Below, in pieces: positions 1 to 6,415 of a stretch of 8,587 bases of DNA. Source of the DNA: Flavobacteriaceae bacterium. GTDB taxonomy: Bacteria; Bacteroidota; Bacteroidia; Flavobacteriales; Flavobacteriaceae. The stretch is from NCBI GenBank assembly GCA_947461915.1, contig CANHNG010000054.1:1-8587 (forward strand). The letters run 5' to 3'. Positions within the stretch are counted from its first letter, which is position 1. Every line of letters begins with the position of its first letter. The notes beneath the pieces were generated by a model. It was not told where the DNA came from and ran no database searches. It saw only the letters and a list, made by a program, of their open reading frames with translations. The translations under genes and the position numbers were made by a program.

Positions 1-780
1 AAACTCAAAAACTCGAGTGTCAGAAAGCGAACGCAATTCCGTATTTGGAAAACCTCCTCCCATGGCAATTTTGATATTGGGATAGTATTTTTTTACATAT
101 TGGGCCGAACGAAAAGCAGCATATAAATTTCCAGGAAACGGAACAGAAATCAAGAATAATTCGGGTTGTATAGTCTCTATTTTTGCAGCTAAAATCGAAA
201 ATAATAGTTCGTCAACATAGGTTGGTTTTTGCTGTAAAGCTTGGTACAATTCGTCGAAAGAATTGGCGCTTCGACCCAAACGTTCCGCATACCGACTAAA
301 CCCAAAATTAGCATCAACACATTCCACAATAAAATCGGAAATATCTTCAAGGTATAAAGTCGCCAAATGCTTGGCCTTATCCTGAGTTCCCATTGTTCCG
401 AAAGCCCAATCCAATTCTTCTAATTGTGCGAAACGAGAAGCCTCCGGCAAAAAATCTTCCTGACAAATTTGGAGTGCCAATGTTGGGTTTTTGCCTTGTA
501 AAAAAGCAATTACCGAATCGATGGTTTTGATGTATTCGTCTTGTAGAGCGAGGATTCTTTGAGTGTTGGGTGTTAGGTGTTGGGTGTTGGGTATTGTATG
601 GTTAAATAAATTTCGCAACCCTTCTTTCGAAAATAATTCCAAAATTACTTCGATACCCAAATCCGCTTGTGTTGCGGAAATATTTTTAGTATTCAGAAAA
701 CCTTTAATATAAGCCGTTGCAGGATACGGAGTATTCAGTTGGGTAAACGGCGGCGTAATGAGAAATACTTTGGTTTTCAA
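1..780 (-). CDS. B12-binding domain radical SAM protein, N-terminal part (runs off the left edge)
   Basis: I translated this frame by hand from base 780 down to base 1. It gives 260 codons with no stop, so the gene continues beyond the window. The N-terminus reads KTKVFLITPPFTQLNTPYPA (residues 2-21), typical of Bacteroidota proteins with an N-terminal cobalamin-binding fold followed by a radical SAM domain. Residues about 205-250 (LFLISVPFPGN, then a GGGFPNTE turn) look like the Rossmann-like B12-binding part. The CxxxCxxC iron-sulfur motif would lie outside the window, so the radical SAM assignment rests on family resemblance. The start is TTG at 778-780; I found no ATG nearby upstream in frame, and the protein begins where the family usually begins. 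A low-complexity stretch at residues 61-74 is encoded by a heptanucleotide repeat. The substrate is unknown. The upstream neighbour is an MFS transporter on the same strand, 101 bases away. Confidence 0.8.
   Translation of the reverse strand, partial: MKTKVFLITPPFTQLNTPYPATAYIKGFLNTKNISATQADLGIEVILELFSKEGLRNLFNHTIPNTQHLTPNTQRILALQDEYIKTIDSVIAFLQGKNPTLALQICQEDFLPEASRFAQLEELDWAFGTMGTQDKAKHLATLYLEDISDFIVECVDANFGFSRYAERLGRSANSFDELYQALQQKPTYVDELLFSILAAKIETIQPELFLISVPFPGNLYAAFRSAQYVKKYYPNIKIAMGGGFPNTELRSLSDTRVFEF
563..597. repeat. Heptanucleotide tandem repeat (GTGTTGG)n inside the radical SAM gene
   Basis: Units on the plus strand are GTGTTGG (563-569), GTGTTAG (570-576), GTGTTGG (577-583), GTGTTGG (584-590) and a decayed GTATTGT (591-597). 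In the gene (minus strand) they read as CCAACAC-type units and encode the Asn/Thr/Pro/Gln-rich segment around residues 62-73. Because 7 is not a multiple of 3, gain or loss of one unit would shift the frame. The frame is open at the present copy number. Confidence 0.85.
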
Positions 781-784
781 AAGG

Positions 785-792
785 GATTGTTT
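785..792 (-). promoter_or_regulatory. Possible -7 box of the radical SAM gene
   Basis: Read on the minus strand, TATTTTTG lies within about 16 bases of the TTG start and matches the Bacteroidota consensus TAnnTTTG at every fixed position. I found no clear TTG at the expected -33 distance. The implied 5' untranslated region would be only about 10 bases. In AT-rich DNA this motif occurs by chance, so the call is tentative; coordinates are good to a few bases. Confidence 0.35.
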
Positions 793-844
793 TGGGCAAA
801 AATAAGGGCAATAAATAACTTTATTACGTATTTCTTTAAAAACT

Positions 845-874
845 ATTTTGGTAAGAACTTCTGAAAACCAAAAT
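845..874 (-). terminator. Probable terminator hairpin after the MFS transporter
   Basis: ATTTTGGT (845-852) pairs with ACCAAAAT (867-874) around a 14-base loop. The loop itself contains the small inverted repeat AGAA-G-TTCT. Read in the minus direction, the hairpin begins 7 bases after the transporter stop codon and is followed by AGTTTTTAAAG, a short U-rich tract. The stem is A/T-rich and weak, so termination is probably partial. Confidence 0.45.
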
Positions 875-881
875 CAACTGA

Positions 882-2165
882 TCAAAACTGATGTTCCTTT
901 TTACTGATTAGCAAAAGGGAACATAAAGTGATAATGGCAGCTACCGATAAATAAACGCCTACATAAGTGATTCCATAATTTTTAGCAATCCAAATGGCAA
1001 TTATGGGAGCAAAAGCTGCTCCAATTATCCCTGCAGAATTAAACGTAATCGAAGCTCCTGAATAACGCACTTGGGTAGGAAATAATTCCGAAAGGAAGGT
1101 TCCTAAAGGTCCGTAAGTCAATCCCATCAAGGTCATTCCTAAACACAAGAAAACCGTAATTAAAGTAGAATTTCCGGAACCCAAAAACAAAGAAAATGAC
1201 AATCCAAAAAGAGCAATAACAACACTGACAATAATCAATACCAATCTTCGTCCAAACCTGTCGGCTAAAAGTGCCGAAATAGGGATTGATATTCCAAAGA
1301 AGAACACCGAAAAAAGCTGCATAATAAGTAAATCACGTCTGGCAAATCCTAAGTCGGTGGATGCCCAACTCAAAGAAAAAACTGTCATTAAATAGAAAGT
1401 CAAAAAGGTGGTGACAGCGGCTAGAGTTCCAAAAACGAGTTCCCGTCGGTAGGACTTTAGCAAGGTTAGCAAAGGAATTTGAACTTTTTTATTCGTTTCC
1501 AAAGAAGTAAGAAACGCAGGTGTTTCGGTAATTTTCAATCGAATGTAAAATCCAACCACAACTAATACAGCACTAGCTATAAAAGGAATTCTCCAACCGT
1601 AATCAAAAAATTGCTCGTTAGTCATGTTGTCACTCAACAAAAGGAATGTTCCTCCAGAAAGCAACAAACCAATGGGCGCTCCCAATTGTGGAAACATTCC
1701 GTACCAAGCTCTTTTTCCTGGAGGTGCGTTTTCGATGGCCAATAAAACGGCTCCTCCCCATTCGCCACCAAGTCCTAACCCTTGACCAAACCTACAAACC
1801 ATTAATAATAAAGGTGCAGCAATCCCTATGCTGGCATAAGTGGGAAGAAATCCAATAGCAACGGTCGAAACCCCCATAGTCAATAAGGCAGCCACTAATG
1901 TAGCCTTTCTTCCTATTTTATCGCCATAATGACCAAAAACTGCAGAACCTATCGGGCGAGCAAAAAATGCAATCGAGAAAGTCGCCAACGACTCAATTGT
2001 TGAAATAGTAGAATCAGATCCTGGGAAAAATAGTTGTGGAAAAACCAATACAGCAGCATTGGCAAAAATATAAAAATCAAAAAACTCTATTGTGGTGCCA
2101 ATTAAACTACCAAAAAGAACGTGTTTTAAAGAATTAACTTTATTCGGACTTGGATTTTCTTTCAT
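882..2165 (-). CDS. MFS transporter, metabolite:H+ symporter (MHS) type
   Basis: This is a 427-residue, twelve-helix-type inner-membrane permease of the major facilitator superfamily. The MFS loop motif GHYGDKIGRK is at residues 78-87 and is echoed in the second half as ADRFGRR (301-307). RFGQGLGLGGEWGGA (125-139), WRIPF (191-195) and ELFPTQVRYSGASI (360-373) are hallmarks of the MHS family, which includes ShiA, ProP and KgtP and imports small organic acids or osmolytes with protons. The acidic EFFDFY in helix 1 (27-32) also fits. The length is normal for the family. The substrate cannot be read from the sequence. The start is ATG at 2163-2165. The gene is transcribed divergently from bshC, with a 103-base shared upstream region, and lies upstream of the B12 radical SAM gene. 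No catabolic partner gene is visible that would hint at the substrate. Confidence 0.92.
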   Translation of the reverse strand: MKENPSPNKVNSLKHVLFGSLIGTTIEFFDFYIFANAAVLVFPQLFFPGSDSTISTIESLATFSIAFFARPIGSAVFGHYGDKIGRKATLVAALLTMGVSTVAIGFLPTYASIGIAAPLLLMVCRFGQGLGLGGEWGGAVLLAIENAPPGKRAWYGMFPQLGAPIGLLLSGGTFLLLSDNMTNEQFFDYGWRIPFIASAVLVVVGFYIRLKITETPAFLTSLETNKKVQIPLLTLLKSYRRELVFGTLAAVTTFLTFYLMTVFSLSWASTDLGFARRDLLIMQLFSVFFFGISIPISALLADRFGRRLVLIIVSVVIALFGLSFSLFLGSGNSTLITVFLCLGMTLMGLTYGPLGTFLSELFPTQVRYSGASITFNSAGIIGAAFAPIIAIWIAKNYGITYVGVYLSVAAIITLCSLLLISKKEHQF

Positions 2166-2242
2166 TTGAATGTTATAATATTTTCGATAAAAATCAGGTT
2201 ATTATTTGAAAGTAGCAAATATTTAGTTCCAATAATTTTTGG

Positions 2243-2250
2243 TATTTTTA
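2243..2250 (+). promoter_or_regulatory. Possible bshC -7 box
   Basis: TATTTTTA matches the Bacteroidota -7 consensus TAnnTTTG except for the last base. It would give a 5' untranslated region of roughly 13 bases before the ATG at 2269. No good -33 TTG lies at 17-23 bases. The alternative, TAATTTTTG at 2233-2241, has one extra base in the spacer. The 2166-2268 region must also carry the divergent transporter promoter, for which I found no convincing box. Confidence 0.3.
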
Positions 2251-2268
2251 CTCCAAATTAATCCCACT

Positions 2269-3858
2269 ATGCCAACGGACTCTATCAGCTATCAAAAATC
2301 CGGTTATTTCTCGCCTTTGATGAATGATTATTTAGACCAAAAATCTAATATAAAGTCCCTTTACAATCGTTTTGCAAGTATTGAAAATTTTGAGGCGCAA
2401 GTTCAGGAAAAAAAAACTAGTTACACCTATGAAAATAGAGAAATTTTAGTTTCGGTATTGAAACAACAATATTCTAAAATTTCCATATCTACTAAAACCA
2501 ACCAAAATATTGAATTATTATTAAATTCAAATACTTACACCATTACAACAGGTCATCAGCTGAATTTATTTACTGGCCCCTTGTACTTTTTATATAAAAT
2601 TATCTCCACCATCAATTTAACCAAGGAACTCAAGGAGAAATATCCAAACTATAATTTTGTTCCCCTTTATTGGATGGCAACTGAAGATCATGATTTTGAA
2701 GAAATTAATTATTTCAATTTTAAAGGTCGGAAGTTTCACTGGAACAAGGAAAGTTCAGGACCCGTTGGGCGATTATCCACCGAAGGTTTGAAAGATTTTT
2801 TTGAAGTTTACGCTTGTGAATTGGGCTCTAGCATCAATGCCAATGCCATCAAAAAAATGTTCCAAGAAGCTTATCTCAACCATTCCAATTTAGCCGAAGC
2901 CACACGTCATTTGGCAAACGCCCTTTTTGGAAAATACGGTTTGGTGATACTCGACGCCGATAATACCGATTTAAAACGAACTTTTATTCCATATATAAAG
3001 GACGAATTAATTCACCAAACGTCCCACAAACACGTTATTGAAACTGCCGAAAAATTAAAAAACTATACCATTCAAGTCAATCCAAGGGAAATCAATTTGT
3101 TTTATCTGGAGGACAATTTGCGGGAACGCATCATTCTCGAAAACGGAAAGTACAAAGTAAACAACACCCAAATGGAGTTTTCGGAAAGTGAAATCCTTTC
3201 CTTGCTAGAAAAATATCCGGAAAAATTCAGTCCAAACGTGATTATGCGGCCTTTGTACCAAGAAGTGATTTTGCCTAATCTATGTTACATTGGCGGAAGC
3301 GGAGAAATCGCCTATTGGCTGGAACTGAAATCTTTTTTCGATGCCGTAAAAGTCACCTTTCCGATACTTTTACTAAGAAATTCGGCCCTGTTGACAACCG
3401 AAAAACAGGTAAAAAAAGCGGACAAATTAGGATTAACTTGGAGTGATTTATTCTCCAAACAAAAGGATTTGGTTAATGCGAAAACAAGAGTATTATCCGA
3501 ATTTCCAATTGACTTTAGCCCACAAAAGGAACATCTTCGAAAACAATTCGAAGCTCTTCTGGATTTAGCAAAAAAGACAGATGATTCTTTTTTTGGAGCT
3601 ATAAAAGCGCAAGAAGCGAAACAAATAAAAGGTTTAGAAAATCTCGAAAAACGCCTGTTGAAAGCTCAAAAAAGAAAACATTTCGAAGCGCTGGAGCGAA
3701 TCACCAATTTGCAAAACGAATTGTTTCCTAACCAAAGTTTACAGGAGCGCCAAGCCAATTTTTCGGAATTTTATTTAGAATATGGAGATCTATTTATTCA
3801 AAAATTAATGGTACAGCTCAAACCCCTTGACACTTCATTTGAAGTTATCTTGCTCTAA
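2269..3858 (+). CDS. bshC: Bacillithiol biosynthesis cysteine-adding enzyme BshC
   Basis: BshC is the putative enzyme of the last bacillithiol step, addition of cysteine to the deacetylated GlcN-malate product of BshA and BshB; it acts in the cytosol. The 529-residue protein has the usual family length and its conserved blocks: TTGHQLNLFTGPLYFLYK (93-110), WMATEDHDFEEIN (135-147), and IMRPLYQEVILPN followed by CYIGGSGEIAYW (326-350). The C-terminal region, about 440-482, is rich in Lys, Glu and Leu and looks like the long coiled coil seen in BshC structures. The frame is open back to a TTG at 2239, but I chose ATG 2269 because the family normally starts MPTD-x-I-x-Y-x-K-(S/T)-GYF, exactly as here. 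bshA and bshB are not in the window. ndk follows 90 bases downstream with its own promoter. Confidence 0.95.
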   Translation: MPTDSISYQKSGYFSPLMNDYLDQKSNIKSLYNRFASIENFEAQVQEKKTSYTYENREILVSVLKQQYSKISISTKTNQNIELLLNSNTYTITTGHQLNLFTGPLYFLYKIISTINLTKELKEKYPNYNFVPLYWMATEDHDFEEINYFNFKGRKFHWNKESSGPVGRLSTEGLKDFFEVYACELGSSINANAIKKMFQEAYLNHSNLAEATRHLANALFGKYGLVILDADNTDLKRTFIPYIKDELIHQTSHKHVIETAEKLKNYTIQVNPREINLFYLEDNLRERIILENGKYKVNNTQMEFSESEILSLLEKYPEKFSPNVIMRPLYQEVILPNLCYIGGSGEIAYWLELKSFFDAVKVTFPILLLRNSALLTTEKQVKKADKLGLTWSDLFSKQKDLVNAKTRVLSEFPIDFSPQKEHLRKQFEALLDLAKKTDDSFFGAIKAQEAKQIKGLENLEKRLLKAQKRKHFEALERITNLQNELFPNQSLQERQANFSEFYLEYGDLFIQKLMVQLKPLDTSFEVILL

Positions 3859-3885
3859 ATTCTTCGTTTTCCCCCTTTTTAATTG

Positions 3886-3903
3886 TTGATTTATTAAAAT
3901 CAA
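3886..3903. repeat. Short inverted repeat upstream of ndk
   Basis: TTGATTT (3886-3892) and AAATCAA (3897-3903) form a perfect 7-base inverted repeat around ATTA. It sits about 15 bases upstream of the ndk -7 box, where an operator could lie. It has no trailing U-tract, so it is a poor terminator for bshC. All pairs but two are A-T, so it could be chance. Confidence 0.35.
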
Positions 3904-3917
3904 TTCATAAAAAAGTC

Positions 3918-3925
3918 TATTTTTG
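3918..3925 (+). promoter_or_regulatory. ndk promoter, -7 box TATTTTTG
   Basis: TATTTTTG matches all fixed positions of the Bacteroidota -7 consensus TAnnTTTG. It lies 23 bases before the ndk ATG, giving a short A-rich leader with no Shine-Dalgarno sequence, as usual for Flavobacterium. A -33 TTG at the standard spacing is not evident. Confidence 0.6.
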
Positions 3926-3948
3926 CACAAAATTAAAAATAATAAAAA

Positions 3949-4368
3949 ATGGCAACAAATAGAACTTTTACAATGATTAAACCGGATGCGGTTGCAAACG
4001 GCCACATCGGAAATATATTGGCAATGATTACTAATGGTGGTTTCAAAATTGTTTCTTTGAAACTAACCCAATTAACCTTGGCAGATGCTCGCGCCTTTTA
4101 TGCTGTTCACGCCGCAAGACCTTTCTATGGTGAATTAGTAGAATTTATGAGCCGAGGTCCTATTGTTGCTGCAATTTTGGAAAAAAATAATGCCGTTGAA
4201 GATTTCAGAACTTTGATTGGAGCTACAAATCCAGCTGAAGCTGCAGAAGGAACTATCCGCAAAGCGTATGCCACTTCGATGGGCGAAAATGCGGTTCACG
4301 GTTCTGACAGTGATGAAAATGCAGCTATCGAAGGTGCTTTTCATTTTGCAGGAAGAGAGCAATTCTAG
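3949..4368 (+). CDS. ndk: Nucleoside diphosphate kinase
   Basis: Ndk transfers the gamma-phosphate of ATP to nucleoside diphosphates through a phosphohistidine intermediate and balances NTP and dNTP pools in the cytosol. The 139-residue length is typical of bacterial Ndk. Visible family features are the N-terminal [10 protein letters not shown] (6-15, Lys11 contacting the phosphates), [15 protein letters not shown] (57-71), FRTLIG (86-91, Arg87), TIRKAYA (102-108, Arg104) and the active-site NAVHGSDS (114-121) with catalytic His117. The start is ATG 3949, preceded by an A-rich leader and a good -7 box. It is probably monocistronic, since a strong terminator hairpin begins 44 bases after the stop. 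Confidence 0.98.
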   Translation: MATNRTFTMIKPDAVANGHIGNILAMITNGGFKIVSLKLTQLTLADARAFYAVHAARPFYGELVEFMSRGPIVAAILEKNNAVEDFRTLIGATNPAEAAEGTIRKAYATSMGENAVHGSDSDENAAIEGAFHFAGREQF

Positions 4369-4372
4369 TAAA

Positions 4373-4480
4373 CAGATTTCAGAAGGCAGAACGCAGTTAA
4401 AATCTATAAAACAAAAATCCCATTTCATTTGAAATGGGATTTTTTATTTCTGAATTCTGCTGCCTGCTAACTGAAATCTG
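4373..4480. repeat. Outer inverted repeat flanking the ndk terminator
   Basis: CAGATTTCAG (4373-4382) is the exact reverse complement of CTGAAATCTG (4471-4480). Just inside these arms, AAGGCAGAACGCAG on the left resembles the reverse complement of the TTCTGCTGCCTG region on the right, imperfectly. The pair encloses the terminator hairpin and is almost coextensive with the gap between ndk and the convergent DUF721 gene. Confidence 0.7.
4413..4445. terminator. Bidirectional rho-independent terminator between ndk and the DUF721 gene
   Basis: AAAAATCCCATTTCA (4413-4427) pairs with TGAAATGGGATTTTT (4430-4444), a 15-base perfect inverted repeat with effectively a four-base loop (ATTT). The T-run on the right and the A-run on the left give a U-tract in both directions. 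It can therefore end ndk transcripts on the plus strand and the ftsY-DUF721 operon on the minus strand. Confidence 0.9.
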
Positions 4481-4481
4481 A

Positions 4482-4778
4482 TTATCTCAAAACTACATCC
4501 TTCACTACATCACGCCTCAATTCTTCATTAATCATGGTGACGATTTTAGATTTTCCGTGACTTAATTCTTCCCTCAAAACAGCCGAACTAAGCTCGACAT
4601 ACAATGTCGTTCCTTTCAAAACCACATTCTTCGTATAATGGTTCACGCCGTTACCCATAAGATTTTTCCAGGCCTCTTTGACATCAATTTGATCCATTCC
4701 GGGTTGTAACTTGTTGACTTGGATAATTTGTTTTAAAACATCCCCAACAGAACTTTGATTATTTAGTCTTTTTGCCAT
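4482..4778 (-). CDS. DUF721 family protein, DciA-like putative replicative helicase loader
   Basis: The 98-residue protein has the DUF721 pattern: SVGDVLKQII near the N-terminus (11-20 from the chosen start, approximately), a central VKEAWKNLMG, then a beta-rich VVLKGTTLYVELSSAVLREEL and a basic C-terminus. DUF721 proteins include DciA, which loads the DnaB helicase at origins in bacteria lacking DnaC or DnaI; that role is known for other phyla and is inferred here. The frame is open to a TTG at 4784, but I chose ATG 4778 because MAKR is the usual family start. This start codon lies inside the 3' end of the upstream lipoprotein gene, with a 20-base overlap, suggesting translational coupling. 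It is the last gene of the ftsY operon and ends at the bidirectional terminator. Confidence 0.85.
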   Translation of the reverse strand: MAKRLNNQSSVGDVLKQIIQVNKLQPGMDQIDVKEAWKNLMGNGVNHYTKNVVLKGTTLYVELSSAVLREELSHGKSKIVTMINEELRRDVVKDVVLR

Positions 4779-5202
4779 CGTCAAGAATATGTATTGGTCC
4801 TGCTTTCTTATAATGATACTCCTTTTTCTGGGCGTTTTTAAGCACTAATTCATCATTCGAAATAGCTACCAACTCCTCGCTCCATTTCGCATAAGGGGTT
4901 GCATAATCTATAAAAGCTTTGTTATCTTTAAATCGAACTTTCACGCTTTCCTGAGAATTATTGACTACAAAAGTACCATCTAATTGTGGTACTACTTTCT
5001 TTCTGAAACCGGTGTTATTCTTCTCTATTTGGAAATAATCATAACTCTCGTTTATCCCGTATTCCTTGTCCTTTCCTTGGTCAAAAACTACTTTCTCTAT
5101 TTCCCAATACCCATTAATTTTGGAAATATCCTCAGGTTTTATCTTTTGCTGACAAGAGATAAAAAGAAGTGATAAAAACAGAATTCCGAATGTATTTTTC
5201 AT
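4759..5202 (-). CDS. Small putative lipoprotein of unknown function
   Basis: The 147-residue protein begins MKNTFGILFLSLLFISCQQ, a lipoprotein signal peptide with a hydrophobic core and a lipobox ending at Cys17, so the mature protein should be lipid-anchored in the envelope. The body reads GYWEIEKVVF, then alternating hydrophobic and polar strands (DYFQIEKNNTGFRKKV, ESVKVRFKDNKAFIDY, ELVLKNAQKKEYHYKK). This resembles the small lipocalin-like beta-barrel lipoproteins common in Bacteroidota, but I cannot name a family with confidence. The frame is open to a TTG at 5220; ATG 5202 is preferred because it places the signal peptide at the N-terminus. It sits 26 bases after the small membrane protein gene and overlaps the DUF721 start by 20 bases, so it is very probably co-transcribed with both. 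Confidence 0.8.
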   Translation of the reverse strand: MKNTFGILFLSLLFISCQQKIKPEDISKINGYWEIEKVVFDQGKDKEYGINESYDYFQIEKNNTGFRKKVVPQLDGTFVVNNSQESVKVRFKDNKAFIDYATPYAKWSEELVAISNDELVLKNAQKKEYHYKKAGPIHILDDGKKTK

Positions 5203-5228
5203 ATTAAATAAAGTATTCAATTACCCTT

Positions 5229-5405
5229 CTACTTGCTTTTCATTCTTTTCATAAACCCAAAAATAAAGAAGCAAGCACCTAAAACCAGTAAAACTGCATA
5301 CAAGAAGTTAGTTTTGTCCCTAATGACATTCGCCAAAACAAAAGAAATAATACTCAATAAATAGAGGAAAAGAGGACTACTATTTTTGAAAGAGGAAAAT
5401 TTCAT
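5229..5405 (-). CDS. 58-residue two-helix membrane protein, uncharacterised
   Basis: I found this short frame by translating the gap between ftsY and the lipoprotein gene. It starts at ATG 5403-5405 and stops at TAG 5229-5231. Two hydrophobic segments are clear: residues 11-28 (PLFLYLLSIISFVLANVI) and 33-52 (NFLYAVLLVLGACFFIFGFM). They are separated by a charged turn RDKT and followed by a basic tail KRMKSK. By the positive-inside rule, the basic C-terminus and the KFSSFK N-terminus suggest both ends face the cytoplasm. It lies 21 bases after the ftsY stop and 26 bases before the lipoprotein start, consistent with one transcript. The hydrophobic pattern and fit to the gap make it a credible gene; no function is known to me. 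Confidence 0.75.
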   Translation of the reverse strand: MKFSSFKNSSPLFLYLLSIISFVLANVIRDKTNFLYAVLLVLGACFFIFGFMKRMKSK

Positions 5406-5426
5406 CGTACTATTATTAAAGCTGCT

Positions 5427-6407
5427 TTATTTGAAAAAACTATCTACAAACTCATATTTATTAAAGACCTGTAAATCTTCGATTCCTTCCCCTACTCCAA
5501 TGTATTTAACGGGAATTTGAAATTGGTCCGAGATTCCAATAACAACCCCGCCTTTGGCAGTTCCGTCGAGTTTTGTAACCGCAAGCGAAGTCACTTCGGT
5601 GGCTGCTGTAAATTGTTTGGCTTGTTCGAAAGCATTTTGTCCTGTTGATCCATCAATTACCAATAAAACATCATGTGGTGCATCGCTAACTACTTTTTGC
5701 ATCACTCGTTTTACTTTTGTCAATTCATTCATCAGGTTGACTTTATTATGCAAACGCCCAGCAGTATCAATGATTACGATGTCGGCATCTTGTGCCACTG
5801 CGGATTGTAAAGTATCAAAAGCTACTGAAGCCGGATCGCTACCCATATTTTGTCTAACGATGGGAACCCCTACTCTATCTGCCCAAATTTGCAATTGATC
5901 AATTGCTGCTGCACGAAAAGTATCTGCTGCGCCAAGAACCACTTTGTAGCCTGCTTTTTTGAATTGGTAGGCAAGTTTACCAATGGTGGTGGTTTTGCCA
6001 ACTCCATTAACACCTACAACCATCAAAACATAAGGTTTTGTAGTTATTGGAATTACAAATTCAGTGGCTTCTCCAGAATTGGTTTCAGAAAGTAAACCCG
6101 CAATTTCTTCCCGAAGAATTTGGTTGAGTTCTGCAGTTCCAAGAAATTTATCTTCAGCAACACGTTTTTCGATTCGGGTAATTATTTTAAGGGTGGTATT
6201 CACACCTACGTCCGAAGAAACAAGGATTTCTTCCAAATTATCAAGCACTTCGTCGTCAACCTTTGATTTACCGGCAACAGCTTTGGTTAACTTTGAAAAG
6301 AAGGATGTTTTTGATTTTTCTAAACCTTTATCTAAAGTCTGCTTCTCCTGTTCGTTTAAGACTGATTCCTTTTTTTCGGATGAAAATATTTTTTTAAAAA
6401 AACTCAT
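5427..6407 (-). CDS. ftsY: Signal recognition particle receptor FtsY
   Basis: FtsY is the SRP-type GTPase at the inner membrane that receives ribosome-nascent chain-SRP complexes and passes them to SecYEG. The 326-residue protein has the helical N domain (about 20-110) and then the G domain: Walker A GVNGVGKTT (132-140), insertion-box motif DTFRAAAIDQL (162-172), DTAGR (214-218), TKLDG (278-282, guanine specificity) followed by TAKGG, and closing GVGEGIEDLQVF (304-315). Ffh is excluded because no methionine-rich M domain follows. The acidic A domain of E. coli FtsY is absent and is replaced by a short basic, amphipathic N-terminus (MSFFKKIFSS), a likely membrane-targeting helix. It leads a four-gene run on the minus strand. 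It is separated from the upstream ribosomal protein operon by a terminator, so it probably has its own promoter. Confidence 0.98.
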   Translation of the reverse strand: MSFFKKIFSSEKKESVLNEQEKQTLDKGLEKSKTSFFSKLTKAVAGKSKVDDEVLDNLEEILVSSDVGVNTTLKIITRIEKRVAEDKFLGTAELNQILREEIAGLLSETNSGEATEFVIPITTKPYVLMVVGVNGVGKTTTIGKLAYQFKKAGYKVVLGAADTFRAAAIDQLQIWADRVGVPIVRQNMGSDPASVAFDTLQSAVAQDADIVIIDTAGRLHNKVNLMNELTKVKRVMQKVVSDAPHDVLLVIDGSTGQNAFEQAKQFTAATEVTSLAVTKLDGTAKGGVVIGISDQFQIPVKYIGVGEGIEDLQVFNKYEFVDSFFK

Positions 6408-6415
6408 TTTACTGA

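Noticed and set aside
667..864. 65-codon plus-strand open frame
   Set aside because: It lies antisense to the start of the radical SAM gene, has no family resemblance, and its 3' part overlaps the transporter terminator.
1646..1858. 70-codon plus-strand frame within the MFS gene
   Set aside because: Antisense shadow of a highly conserved transporter region, with no protein features of its own.
2166..2268. Shared operator or regulator site between the transporter and bshC
   Set aside because: I found only short A/T-rich palindromes such as AAATATTT, which are expected by chance in this composition.
3886..3903. FNR/CRP-like operator upstream of ndk (TTGAT...ATCAA)
   Set aside because: The half-sites look right but are separated by 8 bases instead of 4, so the site does not fit the family's binding geometry.
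4135..4432. Open frames overlapping ndk on both strands
   Set aside because: Both are out-of-frame readings of a clearly conserved ndk gene and run into the terminator hairpin.
6390..6407. Slippery T7/A7 runs at the ftsY start, possible programmed frameshift
   Set aside because: The codons Phe-Phe-Lys-Lys-Ile form a normal amphipathic N-terminus. No X-XXY-YYZ heptamer in the right phase is present and the alternative frames do not lead anywhere.
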